DNA of 64,000 bases from Magnetovibrio sp. GTDB lineage: Bacteria > Pseudomonadota > Alphaproteobacteria > Rhodospirillales > Magnetovibrionaceae. The DNA is taken from positions 1 through 64,000 of the forward strand of contig JANQJR010000063.1 in NCBI GenBank assembly GCA_028281525.1. Direction: 5' to 3'. Positions 53,957-63,741 of this stretch are shown piece after piece. Within the stretch, counting starts at the first letter, position 1, and each line of letters begins with the position of its first letter. The notes under the pieces were generated by a model. It searched no databases. It was not told the origin of the DNA and saw nothing but the letters and a program-made list of their open reading frames with translations. The translations under genes and the position numbers were made by a program.

Positions 53957-55156
53957 ATGGCCATTTTCGACAGACACCGGCACTATCGCAAAGTGAAAAG
54001 CGGTTTGGAGGATTTCGATCACCCGGCGTTGAGCTATAAGAAGCCCAAGCAGCTTCGGCGCTTTCAGCTGGTGGTGTCGTTCATCGCCAGCGCCGCGCTG
54101 GTGTTCGGGCTGTGGTCGTTCGCGTGGTACGCCATGTCGTCTTGGGTCAAGGCCGAGATCGCCGGCTGGGTGGACCAGCAGATGGACAGCGGCGCGGTCG
54201 CCGAGTTCACGAACATGAAAACCGGCGGTTTTCCCAACCGCATCGTAGTGTCGCTGAGCGAACCCCATTACGACGGCCCAGCGTTCGGCCAAAGCATCGC
54301 TTGGCGCGGAGAAATGCTGGTGATCACCGCCAAACCGTGGACGCCTTGGAGCCTGCGCATTGAAGCACCGGGCAAGCACGAATTGAACATTGGCGGGCGC
54401 TGGCAGTTCGATGGCGCGGCGGAACGCTTGGTTGCGGACGTCAACCTTGGTGAGGTGTGGCCCGATGAACTGGACTTGGACGTTCAGGGCCTGTCCATGA
54501 ACGGCAGCGCGCCCCTGGCCGCGGGACGGCTGCGCATCAATGCCGAGCACAATCCGGATGCCCAGGCCAGCGAAACGGGCCTGAGCCTGCGCATCCAGGG
54601 GGACGGCATCATTTGGCCGGGGGGGCTGCCGCAGCCCTTGGGCGATCGCATCGCTGCGCTGGACGTGGTGGCGCGTTTGAGCGGGAACGTCAATCCCGGC
54701 CCCTTGGGTGAACGCTTGACGGCGTGGCAGGAGAGCGGAGGGGTTCTGGATGTGGAACGGCTCAGGTTCCGGGGAGGGCCACTGGGTGTCGCGGCCGGGG
54801 GCAATTTGGTTTTGGACAAGCAGCTGCAGCCCGAAGTCACCTTCACCGCCAAGTTCGAGGGCCTGTTCCAAGTGGTGGAAATCCTTCGCGCCAAGGGCCT
54901 GATGAAGCCCGGCGATGCGGTGGTTGCGACCATGGCGCTTTCGGCCTTGAGCCGGCGGTCCGATGACGGCGGTGCGTCGAGCATCAACGTCGGCGTGTCG
55001 GTGCGGGACGGTGTGCTGCGTCTCGGCCCCTTGGAAGTCATGGAGATGCCGCACATTGATTGGGGCATTCCCGCCCCGACGGCAGACCAGCCCTCGCCTG
55101 AGGCGGACCCTGAGCCTCCGAAACGCGACTACAAGGACGTTCCGCCGGTTCTCTGA
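53957..55156 (+). CDS. DUF2125 domain membrane protein
   Basis: A basic N-terminus and one span (LVVSFIASAALVFGLWSFAWYAM, about residues 37-60) lead to a periplasmic domain of beta repeats typical of DUF2125, an alphaproteobacterial family of unknown function (for example VITAKPWTPWSLRIEAPGKHELN). The C-terminal tail is proline and acidic rich (EADPEPPKRDYKDVPPVL). About 399 residues. It lies on the plus strand, convergent with tyrA. Confidence 0.85.
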   Translation: MAIFDRHRHYRKVKSGLEDFDHPALSYKKPKQLRRFQLVVSFIASAALVFGLWSFAWYAMSSWVKAEIAGWVDQQMDSGAVAEFTNMKTGGFPNRIVVSLSEPHYDGPAFGQSIAWRGEMLVITAKPWTPWSLRIEAPGKHELNIGGRWQFDGAAERLVADVNLGEVWPDELDLDVQGLSMNGSAPLAAGRLRINAEHNPDAQASETGLSLRIQGDGIIWPGGLPQPLGDRIAALDVVARLSGNVNPGPLGERLTAWQESGGVLDVERLRFRGGPLGVAAGGNLVLDKQLQPEVTFTAKFEGLFQVVEILRAKGLMKPGDAVVATMALSALSRRSDDGGASSINVGVSVRDGVLRLGPLEVMEMPHIDWGIPAPTADQPSPEADPEPPKRDYKDVPPVL

Positions 55157-55184
55157 GCGTCTCTAGCTTTAGGGGGGCTGGCTC

Positions 55185-56105
55185 CTAATCCTCGCCGTCC
55201 GGTTTGACGTCAGGAATATGCTGCTTGGCGTCGATGATGGAACGCCGGATCGCGCGGGTGCGCTCGAACGTCTCAATCAGCATCGCCGCGTCGCCTTTGC
55301 GGATGGCGCGCTGCATGGCGGTCAGGTCTTCGGTGAAACGGCCGAGGATTTCCAGCACCGCATCGCGGTTGTTCAGGAACACATCGCGCCACATCACCGG
55401 ATCGGATGCGGCGATGCGGGTGAAGTCGCGAAACCCCGACGCGGAAAACTTGATCACTTCCTGCTTGGTGTCGTCTTCCAACTGATCGGCGGTGTCGACG
55501 ATGGTGTATGCGATCAGGTGCGGCAGATGGGAGGTGATGCCCAACACCCGGTCATGGTGGCCGGGGCTCATCACTTCGACGATGGAACCGCATCCTTCCC
55601 ACAACGCCTTGACCTTGGCGACGGCCTGTTCGTCGGTGTTTTCGGACGGGGTCAAAATGGTCCAGTGGCCGGGGAACAATTCGGCATAGCCCGCCTCGGG
55701 ACCCGAATGTTCCGTGCCCGCGACGGGGTGCCCCGGCACCAGATGCACGCCCGCAGGCAGGTGTGGGGCCAGATCGCGGATGGCGGACGTCTTGACCGAA
55801 CCCACGTCGGAAACGACTGCACCCGGTTTCAGGGCGGCCGCGATGGATTTCGCCACTGTTTCGTACGCGCCCATGGGTGTACAGATGACCACCAGATCCG
55901 CGTCTTCGACGGCATCCGCAGCAACCAGTGAATAACTGTCACCCAGGTTCAATCCCTGAGCCGTGTCCAAAGTTTCCTGGCGCCGCGTGGACACCGCGAT
56001 GTGCCCGGCGAGGCCGTGCTTTTTCATCGCCAGGGCGAGCGAAGAGCCGATCAGACCGATGCCGATCAGCGCCACGCGGTTAAACAGCGGGAAAACGGTG
56101 GTCAT
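55185..56105 (-). CDS. tyrA: Prephenate/arogenate dehydrogenase family protein
   Basis: NAD(P)-dependent oxidation of prephenate or arogenate in tyrosine synthesis. The Rossmann start ALIGIGLIGSSLALAMKKHG, VVSDVGSVK, PGHPVAGTEHSGP (catalytic His) and SHLPHLIAYTIVD are intact. 306 residues without a chorismate mutase or ACT domain, so it is the monofunctional type common in alphaproteobacteria. It follows hisC by three bases on the same strand. Cofactor and substrate preference cannot be read from sequence. Also annotated tyrC. Confidence 0.92.
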   Translation of the reverse strand: MTTVFPLFNRVALIGIGLIGSSLALAMKKHGLAGHIAVSTRRQETLDTAQGLNLGDSYSLVAADAVEDADLVVICTPMGAYETVAKSIAAALKPGAVVSDVGSVKTSAIRDLAPHLPAGVHLVPGHPVAGTEHSGPEAGYAELFPGHWTILTPSENTDEQAVAKVKALWEGCGSIVEVMSPGHHDRVLGITSHLPHLIAYTIVDTADQLEDDTKQEVIKFSASGFRDFTRIAASDPVMWRDVFLNNRDAVLEILGRFTEDLTAMQRAIRKGDAAMLIETFERTRAIRRSIIDAKQHIPDVKPDGED

Positions 56106-56108
56106 GGC

Positions 56109-57197
56109 TCAGCCTCCCGTAAACGCGGCCATGGCGTCGATGAAGGCTTGCATTTCATCCTCCGCACCGATGGAGATACGCAAGCTGTCGGGCAGGCCGT
56201 AGCCTGCCACGCGGCGCACGATGATGCCGCGCTCGCGCAGGAACGCATCGGCCTTTTCCGCCGTGCTCACGGCGCCGAAGCGCGCCAGGATGAAGTTGCC
56301 GACGCTGGCTGTGGTGGCGATGCCCAAATCGTTCAAGGCGCGTTCTGTCTTCGCCACCCAGTCCAGATTGTGTGCGATCACCCGGTCTTGGAATCCCAAG
56401 TCCTTGAGGGATGCGACAGCGGCCGCTTGCCCCGGAGCGGAAACGTTGAAGGGGTCGCGCACGCGGTTCATCACGTCGGCGATTTCAGATGGAAAATACC
56501 CCCAACCGACGCGCAGGCCGCCCAGCGCGAATAGTTTTGAGAATGTGCGCGTCATCACCGTGTTCTGAGCTGCGTTGACCAGTTCCAGGCCGGGAGAATA
56601 ATCGTTTTTGGTGACGAATTCGGCGTACGCCGCGTCGATCACCAACAGCACGTCTTCGGGTAGGCCCGCGCGCAGCATGGTCAGCTCGGCGTGGCTCAAG
56701 TACGTGCCCGTCGGGTTGTTGGGGTTGGCGACGAACACGATGCGGGTGTTGTCCGTGACTGCGTCGAGAAGTGCGCTCACATCTGCCTTTAAATCCGTTT
56801 CCGGGGCTTTGACCGGCGTTGCGCCCGCAGCTTTGGCGGCGATGGGGTACATCAAAAAACCATGTTCCGTATAAAGCACTTCGTCGCCGGGACCGGCGTA
56901 AGTATAGGTGAGCAGGCTGATCAATTCGTCCGATCCGGCGCCGCAAACGATGCGCTCCGCATCCAACCCGAAGCGCTTGGCGATGGCGTCGCGCAACGCC
57001 TTGGCCCCGCCGTCGGGGTAACGGTGCATGGTTTTGGCGGCTTGCTCCATGGCCTCAACGGCCTTGGGCGAGGGGCCGAAGGGGCCTTCGTTGGAGGAGA
57101 GCTTGATGATGCGCTCCACGCCTTGGATTTTCGATTCGCCGCCGACGTAAGCATCGATGTCGAGCACGCCGGGACGCGGAGTGACGGTGAGGGCCAT
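56109..57197 (-). CDS. hisC: Histidinol-phosphate/aromatic aminotransferase
   Basis: Class I/II PLP aminotransferase. I use ATG 57197 (MALTVTPRPGVLDIDAY), not the ORF track's far upstream start, which runs through the neighbouring gene. SNEGPFGPSPKAVEAM, VANPNNPTGTYLSHAEL, and TRTFSKLFALGGLRVGWGYFP (PLP Lys) identify HisC. Because it is next to chorismate mutase and tyrA, it may also act on prephenate or phenylpyruvate, like some HisC2 proteins. About 362 residues. Confidence 0.93.
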   Translation of the reverse strand: MALTVTPRPGVLDIDAYVGGESKIQGVERIIKLSSNEGPFGPSPKAVEAMEQAAKTMHRYPDGGAKALRDAIAKRFGLDAERIVCGAGSDELISLLTYTYAGPGDEVLYTEHGFLMYPIAAKAAGATPVKAPETDLKADVSALLDAVTDNTRIVFVANPNNPTGTYLSHAELTMLRAGLPEDVLLVIDAAYAEFVTKNDYSPGLELVNAAQNTVMTRTFSKLFALGGLRVGWGYFPSEIADVMNRVRDPFNVSAPGQAAAVASLKDLGFQDRVIAHNLDWVAKTERALNDLGIATTASVGNFILARFGAVSTAEKADAFLRERGIIVRRVAGYGLPDSLRISIGAEDEMQAFIDAMAAFTGG

Positions 57198-57205
57198 GGC
57201 GCGCC

Positions 57206-58063
57206 TCAATCCAGTTCTTCGTCGGGTACCGGCAGGGCGTAACCGCCGATGGTGACGGCGTATTCGGTGGCGCCGTCGAAGACGTCCTTGAGTTGAGCGA
57301 TGCGTGCATCGCCGGGGGCGATGAAGCCGTCCACCTCGACCAGGATTTGCCAGATTTCCGGGCGGTTGACGTCGTGTGCGTCGGTGGAAAAAATCAAATC
57401 CAGGCCCGCTTCCGACAACCCCTTTTGCAATTGGGTCGGGGTCAGGTGTTGGGTGCTTTCCAACACGATATAGGTGCGGTCGCGCCCAGTCTGTTCCTGC
57501 GGTACCGGGGAAATCACCAGGGCTTCCTGGCCTTCGGGCCGGGCGTTGGACCCGCCGACGAAGGGCAGGCGCGCAATCACGCGGGGCACGTCGTCGCCTT
57601 CGAACGCCATGCGCCGCCACCATGCGTCCACGTCGCCTCGTCCGGGCAGCGGGAGGATGCCGACGGTGACCTCTTGCTTTTGCACCGCTTCGATGATGCG
57701 GCGTGTGGACGGAAAGCGGGCCATTTGGGTGAAGCTGCCGTACTGATCGCGGGCCAAATCCCAAAAATCCGCGCCTTCTTCGTCGGCGAACACGCCCGCG
57801 GAGAACGGACCTTCCATGCTCAGCGTGGCGACGATCAGCTCACGCCAAATACGGAACAGTTCGCGTTTGGGAAACTTTCCGTCATGCTGGGCGAACAGGC
57901 GGTAAATGATCTCCGCCTCGCGCCCGGGGCGGATTTTGACCCGGTCGTTTTCCTTGAAAGCGCGCACTTCCTCGACAATCTTCGTGCGTTGCTTCAACAA
58001 CGCATGAATCTGATCGTCAATGGCGTCGATATCGCGCCTCAGCTCGGACAGGTCCCGCACCAT
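57206..58063 (-). CDS. Chorismate mutase with a prephenate-dehydratase-like C-terminus
   Basis: N-terminal AroQ chorismate mutase (about residues 1-90: LRRDIDAIDDQIHALLKQRTKIVEEVRAFK). The C-terminal ~190 residues (FADEEGADFWDLARDQYGSF onward) resemble a PheA/prephenate dehydratase layout but lack the usual TRF and ESRP motifs. It could be a pseudo-dehydratase or another domain. It starts the chorismate mutase-hisC-tyrA block and is divergent from metX. About 285 residues from ATG 58063. Function beyond the mutase is uncertain. Confidence 0.82.
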   Translation of the reverse strand: MVRDLSELRRDIDAIDDQIHALLKQRTKIVEEVRAFKENDRVKIRPGREAEIIYRLFAQHDGKFPKRELFRIWRELIVATLSMEGPFSAGVFADEEGADFWDLARDQYGSFTQMARFPSTRRIIEAVQKQEVTVGILPLPGRGDVDAWWRRMAFEGDDVPRVIARLPFVGGSNARPEGQEALVISPVPQEQTGRDRTYIVLESTQHLTPTQLQKGLSEAGLDLIFSTDAHDVNRPEIWQILVEVDGFIAPGDARIAQLKDVFDGATEYAVTIGGYALPVPDEELD

Positions 58064-58148
58064 GAAATATCCTAAATACCTCTGTTTCCCTGGGCCCGGA
58101 AGGTAAAGAGAAACGTCCCAGAAATCAAAGGGGAAATCAAAGAAAACA

Positions 58149-58177
58149 TTGACACTTAAGGGGTGCAAACTTAGCAA
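58149..58177 (+). promoter_or_regulatory. Sigma-70-type promoter for metX
   Basis: TTGACA and TAGCAA are 17 bases apart, with the expected start near 58184, some 40 bases before the metX ATG. I looked for a SAM-II riboswitch in the leader and did not see one. Confidence 0.5.
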
Positions 58178-58225
58178 TGGGTCTCTTATGTATAGCCCTG
58201 GAAAGCTTCAGAACCGAAAGCCCAT

Positions 58226-59422
58226 ATGACCGCTGACGACACCCCCCCGGCCGGCTCCGACCTGGCCTATGCAAACGGCGAATGGACCCTGCCGGGCGAA
58301 CGCGTGCGCTTGGCCAAGGGTGCGCCTTTGCGCCTGGACAGTGGTGTGGAATTGCACGACGTGCATGTTGCCTACCAAACCTGGGGGGAACTGAACGCCG
58401 AGAAATCCAATGCGATCTTGGTTTGTCATGCGCTTACCGGCGATCACTACATGGTCGAGGACCATCCCGTCACCGGCAAGGCCGGGTGGTGGAGCCAAGT
58501 GGTCGGACCCGGCCGTGTGATCGATACGGACCGGTATTTCGTTATTTGTTCTAATATCCTAGGCGGTTGCATGGGCACCACCGGACCGCAGGACATCAAC
58601 CCCGATACGGGCAAAGAATGGGGCCTGGACTTCCCGGTGATCACCATTGGCGACATGGTGCGTGCGCAAAAGTTGCTGATCGATCATCTGGGGATCAAGA
58701 GCCTGTTCGCCGTAATCGGCGGCTCCATGGGTGGCATGCAGGTGTTGGAGTGGGCCTGCCAATTTCCGGACAATGTGTTTGCGGCGATTCCCATCGCCAC
58801 CGCCGCGCGCCATTCGGCGCAAAACATCGCGTTCAACGAAGTGGGGCGTCAGGCGATCATGTCGGATCCCGATTGGTGCGGCGGTAACTACCATGCCGAA
58901 GGCAAGCGCCCGCACCGGGGTTTGGCCGTAGCGCGCATGGCCGCGCACATCACCTATCTTTCGGAAGCGGCGCTGACGCGGAAATTCGGGCGCAACCTGC
59001 AGGACCGCGACGCCGTGACCTATGGCTTCGATGCGGATTTCCAAGTGGAAAGCTACCTGCGCCACCAGGGCAGTACTTTCGTCGACCGGTTTGACGCCAA
59101 CGCGTACCTCTACATCACCCGCGCGATGGATTATTTCGATATCGCTCAGCGCCACGGCGGGCATCTGTCCGATGCCTTCACGGACACCCCGGTGCGCTTT
59201 TTGGTGATGTCGTTCACCTCGGACTGGCTGTATCCGACCCGCGACAACCGCGAGATCGTGCACGCCTTGAACGCGGGCGCGGCCAACGTCAGCTTTGTCG
59301 AAATCGCATCGGACAAAGGCCACGACGCCTTTTTGCTGGATGAGCCGGAATTCCACAAAGTCCTGGAAGGTTTCCTGGAAGGCTGCGCCGAGCACCGGGG
59401 ATTGCGGAGGAAGTCACCATGA
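58226..59422 (+). CDS. metX: Homoserine O-acetyltransferase
   Basis: Alpha/beta-hydrolase that acetylates homoserine in methionine synthesis. The [10 protein letters not shown] region, the nucleophile elbow [25 protein letters not shown]-like core ([14 protein letters not shown]) and the catalytic [11 protein letters not shown] are intact. Length 398. The final base of the gene overlaps metW, and the two form the standard metXW pair. Some members prefer succinyl-CoA, and the sequence alone does not settle this. Confidence 0.95.
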   Translation: MTADDTPPAGSDLAYANGEWTLPGERVRLAKGAPLRLDSGVELHDVHVAYQTWGELNAEKSNAILVCHALTGDHYMVEDHPVTGKAGWWSQVVGPGRVIDTDRYFVICSNILGGCMGTTGPQDINPDTGKEWGLDFPVITIGDMVRAQKLLIDHLGIKSLFAVIGGSMGGMQVLEWACQFPDNVFAAIPIATAARHSAQNIAFNEVGRQAIMSDPDWCGGNYHAEGKRPHRGLAVARMAAHITYLSEAALTRKFGRNLQDRDAVTYGFDADFQVESYLRHQGSTFVDRFDANAYLYITRAMDYFDIAQRHGGHLSDAFTDTPVRFLVMSFTSDWLYPTRDNREIVHALNAGAANVSFVEIASDKGHDAFLLDEPEFHKVLEGFLEGCAEHRGLRRKSP

Positions 59423-60042
59423 TGACGCCGGCCAACCCCAAAGGCATCCGCGTCGATCTGCAATTGATCGCCGACATGATCGAACCGGGCACACGTGTTC
59501 TGGACGCGGGTTGCGGCCATGGCGATCTGCTGGAATACCTGTGGCGCTTCAAGCAAGTCGATGCGCGCGGTATCGAAATCAGCACCCAAGGCGTGCAGGC
59601 CTGTGTATCCGCCGGTCTGTCGGTGGTCCAAGGCGACGTGGAGACGGATTTGAAGGACTATCCCGACGATGCCTTCGACTACGTGATCTTGAGCCAAACG
59701 CTGCAGGCCATGCATGAGCCCCGCGAGGTGTTGGGGCAAATGATGCGCATCGGCAAACACGCCATCGTCTCGCTGCCGAACTTCGCGTACTGGCGCCTGA
59801 GGCTCTATCTGATGCTCAAGGGCCGCATGCCCATGAGCGAAAGCTTGCCGTACGAATGGTACAACACGCCCAACATCCACTTCTGCACCATCCGCGACTT
59901 CGTCGCCCTGGTGGGAGAGATGGGCCTGACCATCGAGCAGAGCCTGTTCCTGGACGAAGAGGGCACGTCCAAGACCATCGGCAACTCCGTCGCCGTGGCC
60001 AACTGGTTCGGCGAACAGGGCGTGTTTTTGCTTAGGAAATGA
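59419..60042 (+). CDS. metW: Methionine biosynthesis protein MetW
   Basis: Small methyltransferase-fold protein that works with MetX. The AdoMet motif [46 protein letters not shown] and the [20 protein letters not shown] segment are typical. The start overlaps metX (ATGA). The role of MetW is to support MetX activity in known species. Length 207. The 3' end overlaps the convergent SDR gene by 11 bases. Confidence 0.95.
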   Translation: MMTPANPKGIRVDLQLIADMIEPGTRVLDAGCGHGDLLEYLWRFKQVDARGIEISTQGVQACVSAGLSVVQGDVETDLKDYPDDAFDYVILSQTLQAMHEPREVLGQMMRIGKHAIVSLPNFAYWRLRLYLMLKGRMPMSESLPYEWYNTPNIHFCTIRDFVALVGEMGLTIEQSLFLDEEGTSKTIGNSVAVANWFGEQGVFLLRK

Positions 60043-60832
60043 TCGTTTCGATCCCGCGTACGACCTCTTCGCATTTTTGGGGATCGAGGGCATCGGCATG
60101 GGGCGGGGCGAAGCGGCCGGAATCGTTGTCGAAGTATTGACCGTTTGCGTCCTTAAATTCATCCGATAGCGCCGCACGCACCAGGATGGCCGCGCCGATG
60201 TCGACGCCGCCCCTGGCTTGACCGAAGGCTTCCTTGACCATTTTGCTATCCAACAGCGATCCGGGATTGACCGCGACGATGACCGGGCCGCTCTCTTTGA
60301 GCGTAAGCGCCATATGGCGCGACCACATGATCAGCGCCAGTTTGCTTTGTGCATAGGCGTCAAAGTCATCGGACAGATGAACCCGCCCGGTCAATGCGTC
60401 CGGGTCGACCGGCGCCTGCGCGGCGGACGACAGGTTGATTACCCGCCCGGACGCGTCCATCAACGTCAAAAGCCGTTGGGTCAGCAGATAGGGTGCGATG
60501 GTGTTGACGGCGAAGCGGACATCGAAACCGTCCGGCGTGATGGGGGCGGGGGTCTTGAAGATACCTGCGTTGTTGATCAACACATCCAGTTTGTCGTGCT
60601 TTTCACGCACGGCTTTCACCAGGCCTTCGACGTCGTCCATGCGCGACAGATCGGCCATGTGGCTTTCGACTTGCCCGCCGTTGGCAAGGCCGGAAAGCTG
60701 CTGCACCACGGTCTCCAATTTTTCCGGGTTGCGCCCGTGCAGCAAAACGCGGTGGCCTTGCGCGGTCAACATCTTAGCCGTTGCCAGCCCGATGCCATCG
60801 GTGGCGCCGGTGAGAAGAATGGTTTTTGGCAT
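60032..60832 (-). CDS. Short-chain dehydrogenase/reductase
   Basis: Classical-type SDR of the retinol-dehydrogenase-like group. TGATDGIG cofactor motif, HGRNPEKLE with a basic residue that suggests NADP(H), NNAGIF, the catalytic Ser in VINLSSAAQ and YAQSK. Length 266. Substrate not deducible; neighbours give no strong hint. Confidence 0.88.
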   Translation of the reverse strand: MPKTILLTGATDGIGLATAKMLTAQGHRVLLHGRNPEKLETVVQQLSGLANGGQVESHMADLSRMDDVEGLVKAVREKHDKLDVLINNAGIFKTPAPITPDGFDVRFAVNTIAPYLLTQRLLTLMDASGRVINLSSAAQAPVDPDALTGRVHLSDDFDAYAQSKLALIMWSRHMALTLKESGPVIVAVNPGSLLDSKMVKEAFGQARGGVDIGAAILVRAALSDEFKDANGQYFDNDSGRFAPPHADALDPQKCEEVVRGIETIIS

Positions 60833-60911
60833 GGCTTCAGCTCTCTTATCCAGAAATATCCGTAGTCGCGAAGTTCGAAAGGACCTCGCCAGCCAGGCGT
60901 TTCAGCGCCCT

Positions 60912-61652
60912 CTACTCACTTTTCCGGTGCGCCCGGTTGGTGCCGCCGCCCGGCGGCGCCAAGGCGTAGGTGCGCCTGGGTTCGCGTTCCGTCGTCAATT
61001 GTCCGGCATAGATTTCCTTGGCCGCCTCCACCATCACGATGCCGCCGAACGCCGGGAACAAACGTCGCCCAAGTTGCTCGATGGCGGGTGCTGCGCCCAA
61101 GATCAGGCGCGTCTTGGTCGGCGGCACGTAAAGTCCAATGTCGGAACGGATCGGCGTGAACATGTTGTCGCGCAGCATGCGCGAGAGCTGGGTCGGGGAA
61201 TAGGGCTGGCCGTGAGCGAAGGGGCTGCGTTCCAAGCGCGCCCAGATGCCGCGTCGGTTGGGTGCGATTACGACCAGCCGTCCGCTGTCCGACATCACGC
61301 GCCAGACTTCGCGCAACATGTGGCGCAGACGCTCGGACGATTCCACCGCGTGCACCATCACCACCCGGTCCATGGACAGATCTGGAAACGGCAGTTCGTC
61401 CTCGTGCACCAAGGCGGTCAGGCCTGGCTCCCCCGGCGGCCAGTGCAGCACGCCCTGGCGTGCGGGCATGGCGGCGACGGTGCGTTCAGCCTCAGGCCGA
61501 AAGAGTCCGAGATAAGGCGTGGCGTAACCGACGCCCAGCACGTTCAGGCCCGTGACGTCCGGCCACATCAGGCGCAGCCGCTGACGGATCACGCGCTGCG
61601 CCACCCGTCCGGTGGGCGCGTTGTAAAACTCCCGTAAATCAACGGCATCCAT
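60912..61652 (-). CDS. Class I SAM-dependent methyltransferase
   Basis: The AdoMet-binding motif is VTGLNVLGVGYATPYL, with acidic and VVMVHAVESSERLRHMLREVWRVMSDSGRLVVIAPN following, as in many methyltransferase_11 proteins. It begins VDLREFYNAPTGRVAQRVIRQRL, a start common to a family located divergent from gloB in alphaproteobacteria. Target unknown. About 246 residues from ATG 61652. Confidence 0.82.
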   Translation of the reverse strand: MDAVDLREFYNAPTGRVAQRVIRQRLRLMWPDVTGLNVLGVGYATPYLGLFRPEAERTVAAMPARQGVLHWPPGEPGLTALVHEDELPFPDLSMDRVVMVHAVESSERLRHMLREVWRVMSDSGRLVVIAPNRRGIWARLERSPFAHGQPYSPTQLSRMLRDNMFTPIRSDIGLYVPPTKTRLILGAAPAIEQLGRRLFPAFGGIVMVEAAKEIYAGQLTTEREPRRTYALAPPGGGTNRAHRKSE

Positions 61653-61775
61653 CCACATACGGTCAGTCTATCAGAGCCGTCAAAAAGTGAAATGACAGAT
61701 GCGGCGCCGGGGGGGAGATGGTACCCTCTGCCCCAGTGGGCGAGATGGGTGGAACCAAAAGAGGGATAACCCCGC

Positions 61776-62546
61776 ATGAGCAATCTTGACGTCCGGATGG
61801 TTCCGGTTCTGTCCGACAACTACGTACATTTGATCCATGACACCTTTTCCGGCAAAACCGCCTGTGTCGATCCGGCCGTCGGCGGTCCGGTGATCGATGC
61901 CGTGCGCGATTTGGGTTGGGAGATTTCGCACGTTCTCATCACCCACCCCCATTACGATCACACCGACGGCGTACCCGACATCGTCGAGGCCTTCGGCGCT
62001 GAAGTGTACGGTTCGCGTCGCGACTACGGCCAAATCCCCAAGTGCGACCACGGCGTCATGCAAGGCGATTTGATCGAATTGGGTAAATCCATCGCCAAGG
62101 TGTTGGAGGTGCCGGGCCACACCGTGCATCACATTGCCTATTATTTCGAGCAGGAGCGCCTGTTGTTTCCGGGCGACACGCTGTTTTCTCTGGGATGCGG
62201 GCGATTGTTTGGCGGAACGGCTGAACAGATGTGGAGCTCGCTCAAGAAACTCCGCGCGCTGCCGGCGGATACTCAGGTTTACTGCGCACATGAATACACC
62301 AACGCCAATGCCGATTTTGCGCTGAGCGTCGATCCCGACAACGCGGATTTGAAAGCCCGCGCGGACGAGGTGCAAAGCCTGCGCGAGCAGGGCCTGCCGA
62401 CCCTTCCCAGCACCCTGGACTCCGAAGCGCGCTGTAACCCGTTTCTGCGCTGCGACATTCCGGCGTTCAAGGCGTCGCTGGACTTGGGCGAGCGCGAGGC
62501 GGAGCAGGTCTTCGCCGAAATCCGCAGACGCAAAGATCATTTTTAG
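61776..62546 (+). CDS. gloB: Hydroxyacylglutathione hydrolase (glyoxalase II)
   Basis: Zinc metallo-hydrolase of methylglyoxal detoxification, cleaving S-lactoylglutathione. The metal motif THPHYDHTDG (THxHxDH type), GHTVHHIAYY and HEYTNANADFALSVD with the C-terminal RCDIPAFKASL are typical. GAGGGA lies upstream of the ATG at 61776. Length 256. A glutathione S-transferase gene follows, 25 bases later. Confidence 0.95.
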   Translation: MSNLDVRMVPVLSDNYVHLIHDTFSGKTACVDPAVGGPVIDAVRDLGWEISHVLITHPHYDHTDGVPDIVEAFGAEVYGSRRDYGQIPKCDHGVMQGDLIELGKSIAKVLEVPGHTVHHIAYYFEQERLLFPGDTLFSLGCGRLFGGTAEQMWSSLKKLRALPADTQVYCAHEYTNANADFALSVDPDNADLKARADEVQSLREQGLPTLPSTLDSEARCNPFLRCDIPAFKASLDLGEREAEQVFAEIRRRKDHF

Positions 62547-62571
62547 GGGATTATCTTAAGGGGGAATTTCG

Positions 62572-63174
62572 ATGAGGCTGTATACATCCCTGACGTCGCC
62601 ATACGGGCGCAAGTGCCGCATGGCGGCGAAGGTCGCCGGGGTCGGCGATCAGGTGCAAATCATGGACATCGATTACAAGGCGGAGAGTTACCGTGAACTC
62701 AATCCGCTTGGCAAAGTGCCGGCGCTGGAGCGCGCTGATGGTTCGGTGCTGATCGATTCGCCCGTAATCAGCGCTTATCTGGCAAGCCAAGGAGACGAAG
62801 CGGCGGTCTTGCCGCCTGATCCGGATGCGCGCTGGAACGCCTTGTGCCTGGAGGCCTTGGCCGACGGCATATCGGATGCGGGCGTGGCGGTATACCTGGA
62901 AAACAAACGCGACCCGTCACACCGCTCCCAGGATTGGCTTGACGCCCAGACGTCCAAGATCAACCTCGGCTTGGATGCGTTGGAGGCGGTGGCGGGGGAA
63001 TTCGCGGGCAGCACTCACATCGGCATTCTGGCGGTGATCGCTTCCGTGAGTTGGTTGGAGTTCCGCACCGTCGTGCCCGACATCCGCACCGGCCGCCCGC
63101 AGTTGTCGGTGTGGCTGGACGCGGTCGTGGGCGAAAACCACGTGCGCGACACCGCACCGCCCGTGGGCGCTTAA
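62572..63174 (+). CDS. Glutathione S-transferase family protein
   Basis: Two-domain GST: thioredoxin-like N-terminus MRLYTSLTSPYGRKCRMAAKVAG, conserved NPLGKVPALERADGSVLIDSPVI (glutathione-binding cis-Pro and Ser region), and an all-helical C-terminus. Length 200. In operon with gloB and the cupin gene. Substrate unknown. Confidence 0.88.
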   Translation: MRLYTSLTSPYGRKCRMAAKVAGVGDQVQIMDIDYKAESYRELNPLGKVPALERADGSVLIDSPVISAYLASQGDEAAVLPPDPDARWNALCLEALADGISDAGVAVYLENKRDPSHRSQDWLDAQTSKINLGLDALEAVAGEFAGSTHIGILAVIASVSWLEFRTVVPDIRTGRPQLSVWLDAVVGENHVRDTAPPVGA

Positions 63175-63190
63175 AAGGAGCGCTGGCAGC

Positions 63191-63631
63191 ATGGACAGCT
63201 TTCACGGTTTGAGTGCGGATCAAGTGATCGAGGCGCTCGATCTTCAGCCCCATCCCGAAGGCGGGCATTTCAAGGAAGTTTACCGCCATGCGGCCCCGGA
63301 TGGCGCGCGCGGGGCGGTGACCACCATCTACTTCCTGCTGCGTGCGGGCGAGAGGTCCCACTGGCATCGGGTGTTGGACGCCGATGAAATCTGGTGCTGG
63401 CATGCGGGCGCACCGTTGGAGCTGTCCATTCACGGCGAAGGCGGTCCGCGCGAGACCCATATCCTCGGCATGGATTTGGGGTCGGACCAGCGCCCCCAGG
63501 CGGTGGTGCCTACCAATGCGTGGCAGGCGGCGAAGTCTTTGGGGGACTGGACCCTAGTCGGTTGTCAGGTCGCGCCCGCGTTCGAGTTCAGCAATTTTGA
63601 GTTGGCGGAGCCGGGTTTCGAGCCGAATTGA
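63191..63631 (+). CDS. DUF985 (cupin_5) family protein
   Basis: Small cupin-fold protein. The DUF985 start LQPHPEGGHFKEVYRHAAPDG and the WHRVLDADEIWCWHAGAPLELSIH metal-site-like region are characteristic. Possible metal-binding residues are in SHWHRV and DEIW. Length 146. Third gene of gloB-gst-cupin. Function unknown. Confidence 0.85.
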   Translation: MDSFHGLSADQVIEALDLQPHPEGGHFKEVYRHAAPDGARGAVTTIYFLLRAGERSHWHRVLDADEIWCWHAGAPLELSIHGEGGPRETHILGMDLGSDQRPQAVVPTNAWQAAKSLGDWTLVGCQVAPAFEFSNFELAEPGFEPN

Positions 63632-63741
63632 ATTATTCTTCGAAACAGTCATTTTCGATTTAGATGGATTATCGCAAAACCAGCGACCAATTATCTTAGG
63701 GTTCAGAGATCAACGCCCCGAAAGGAAAAGGAACCCGAGCC

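Noticed and set aside
57198-57764. N-terminal extension of the hisC ORF
   Set aside because: It runs through the chorismate mutase gene in another frame; HisC homology starts near 57197.
58064-58225. SAM-II riboswitch before metX
   Set aside because: Common in alphaproteobacteria, but the expected pseudoknot sequence pattern is not recognisable.
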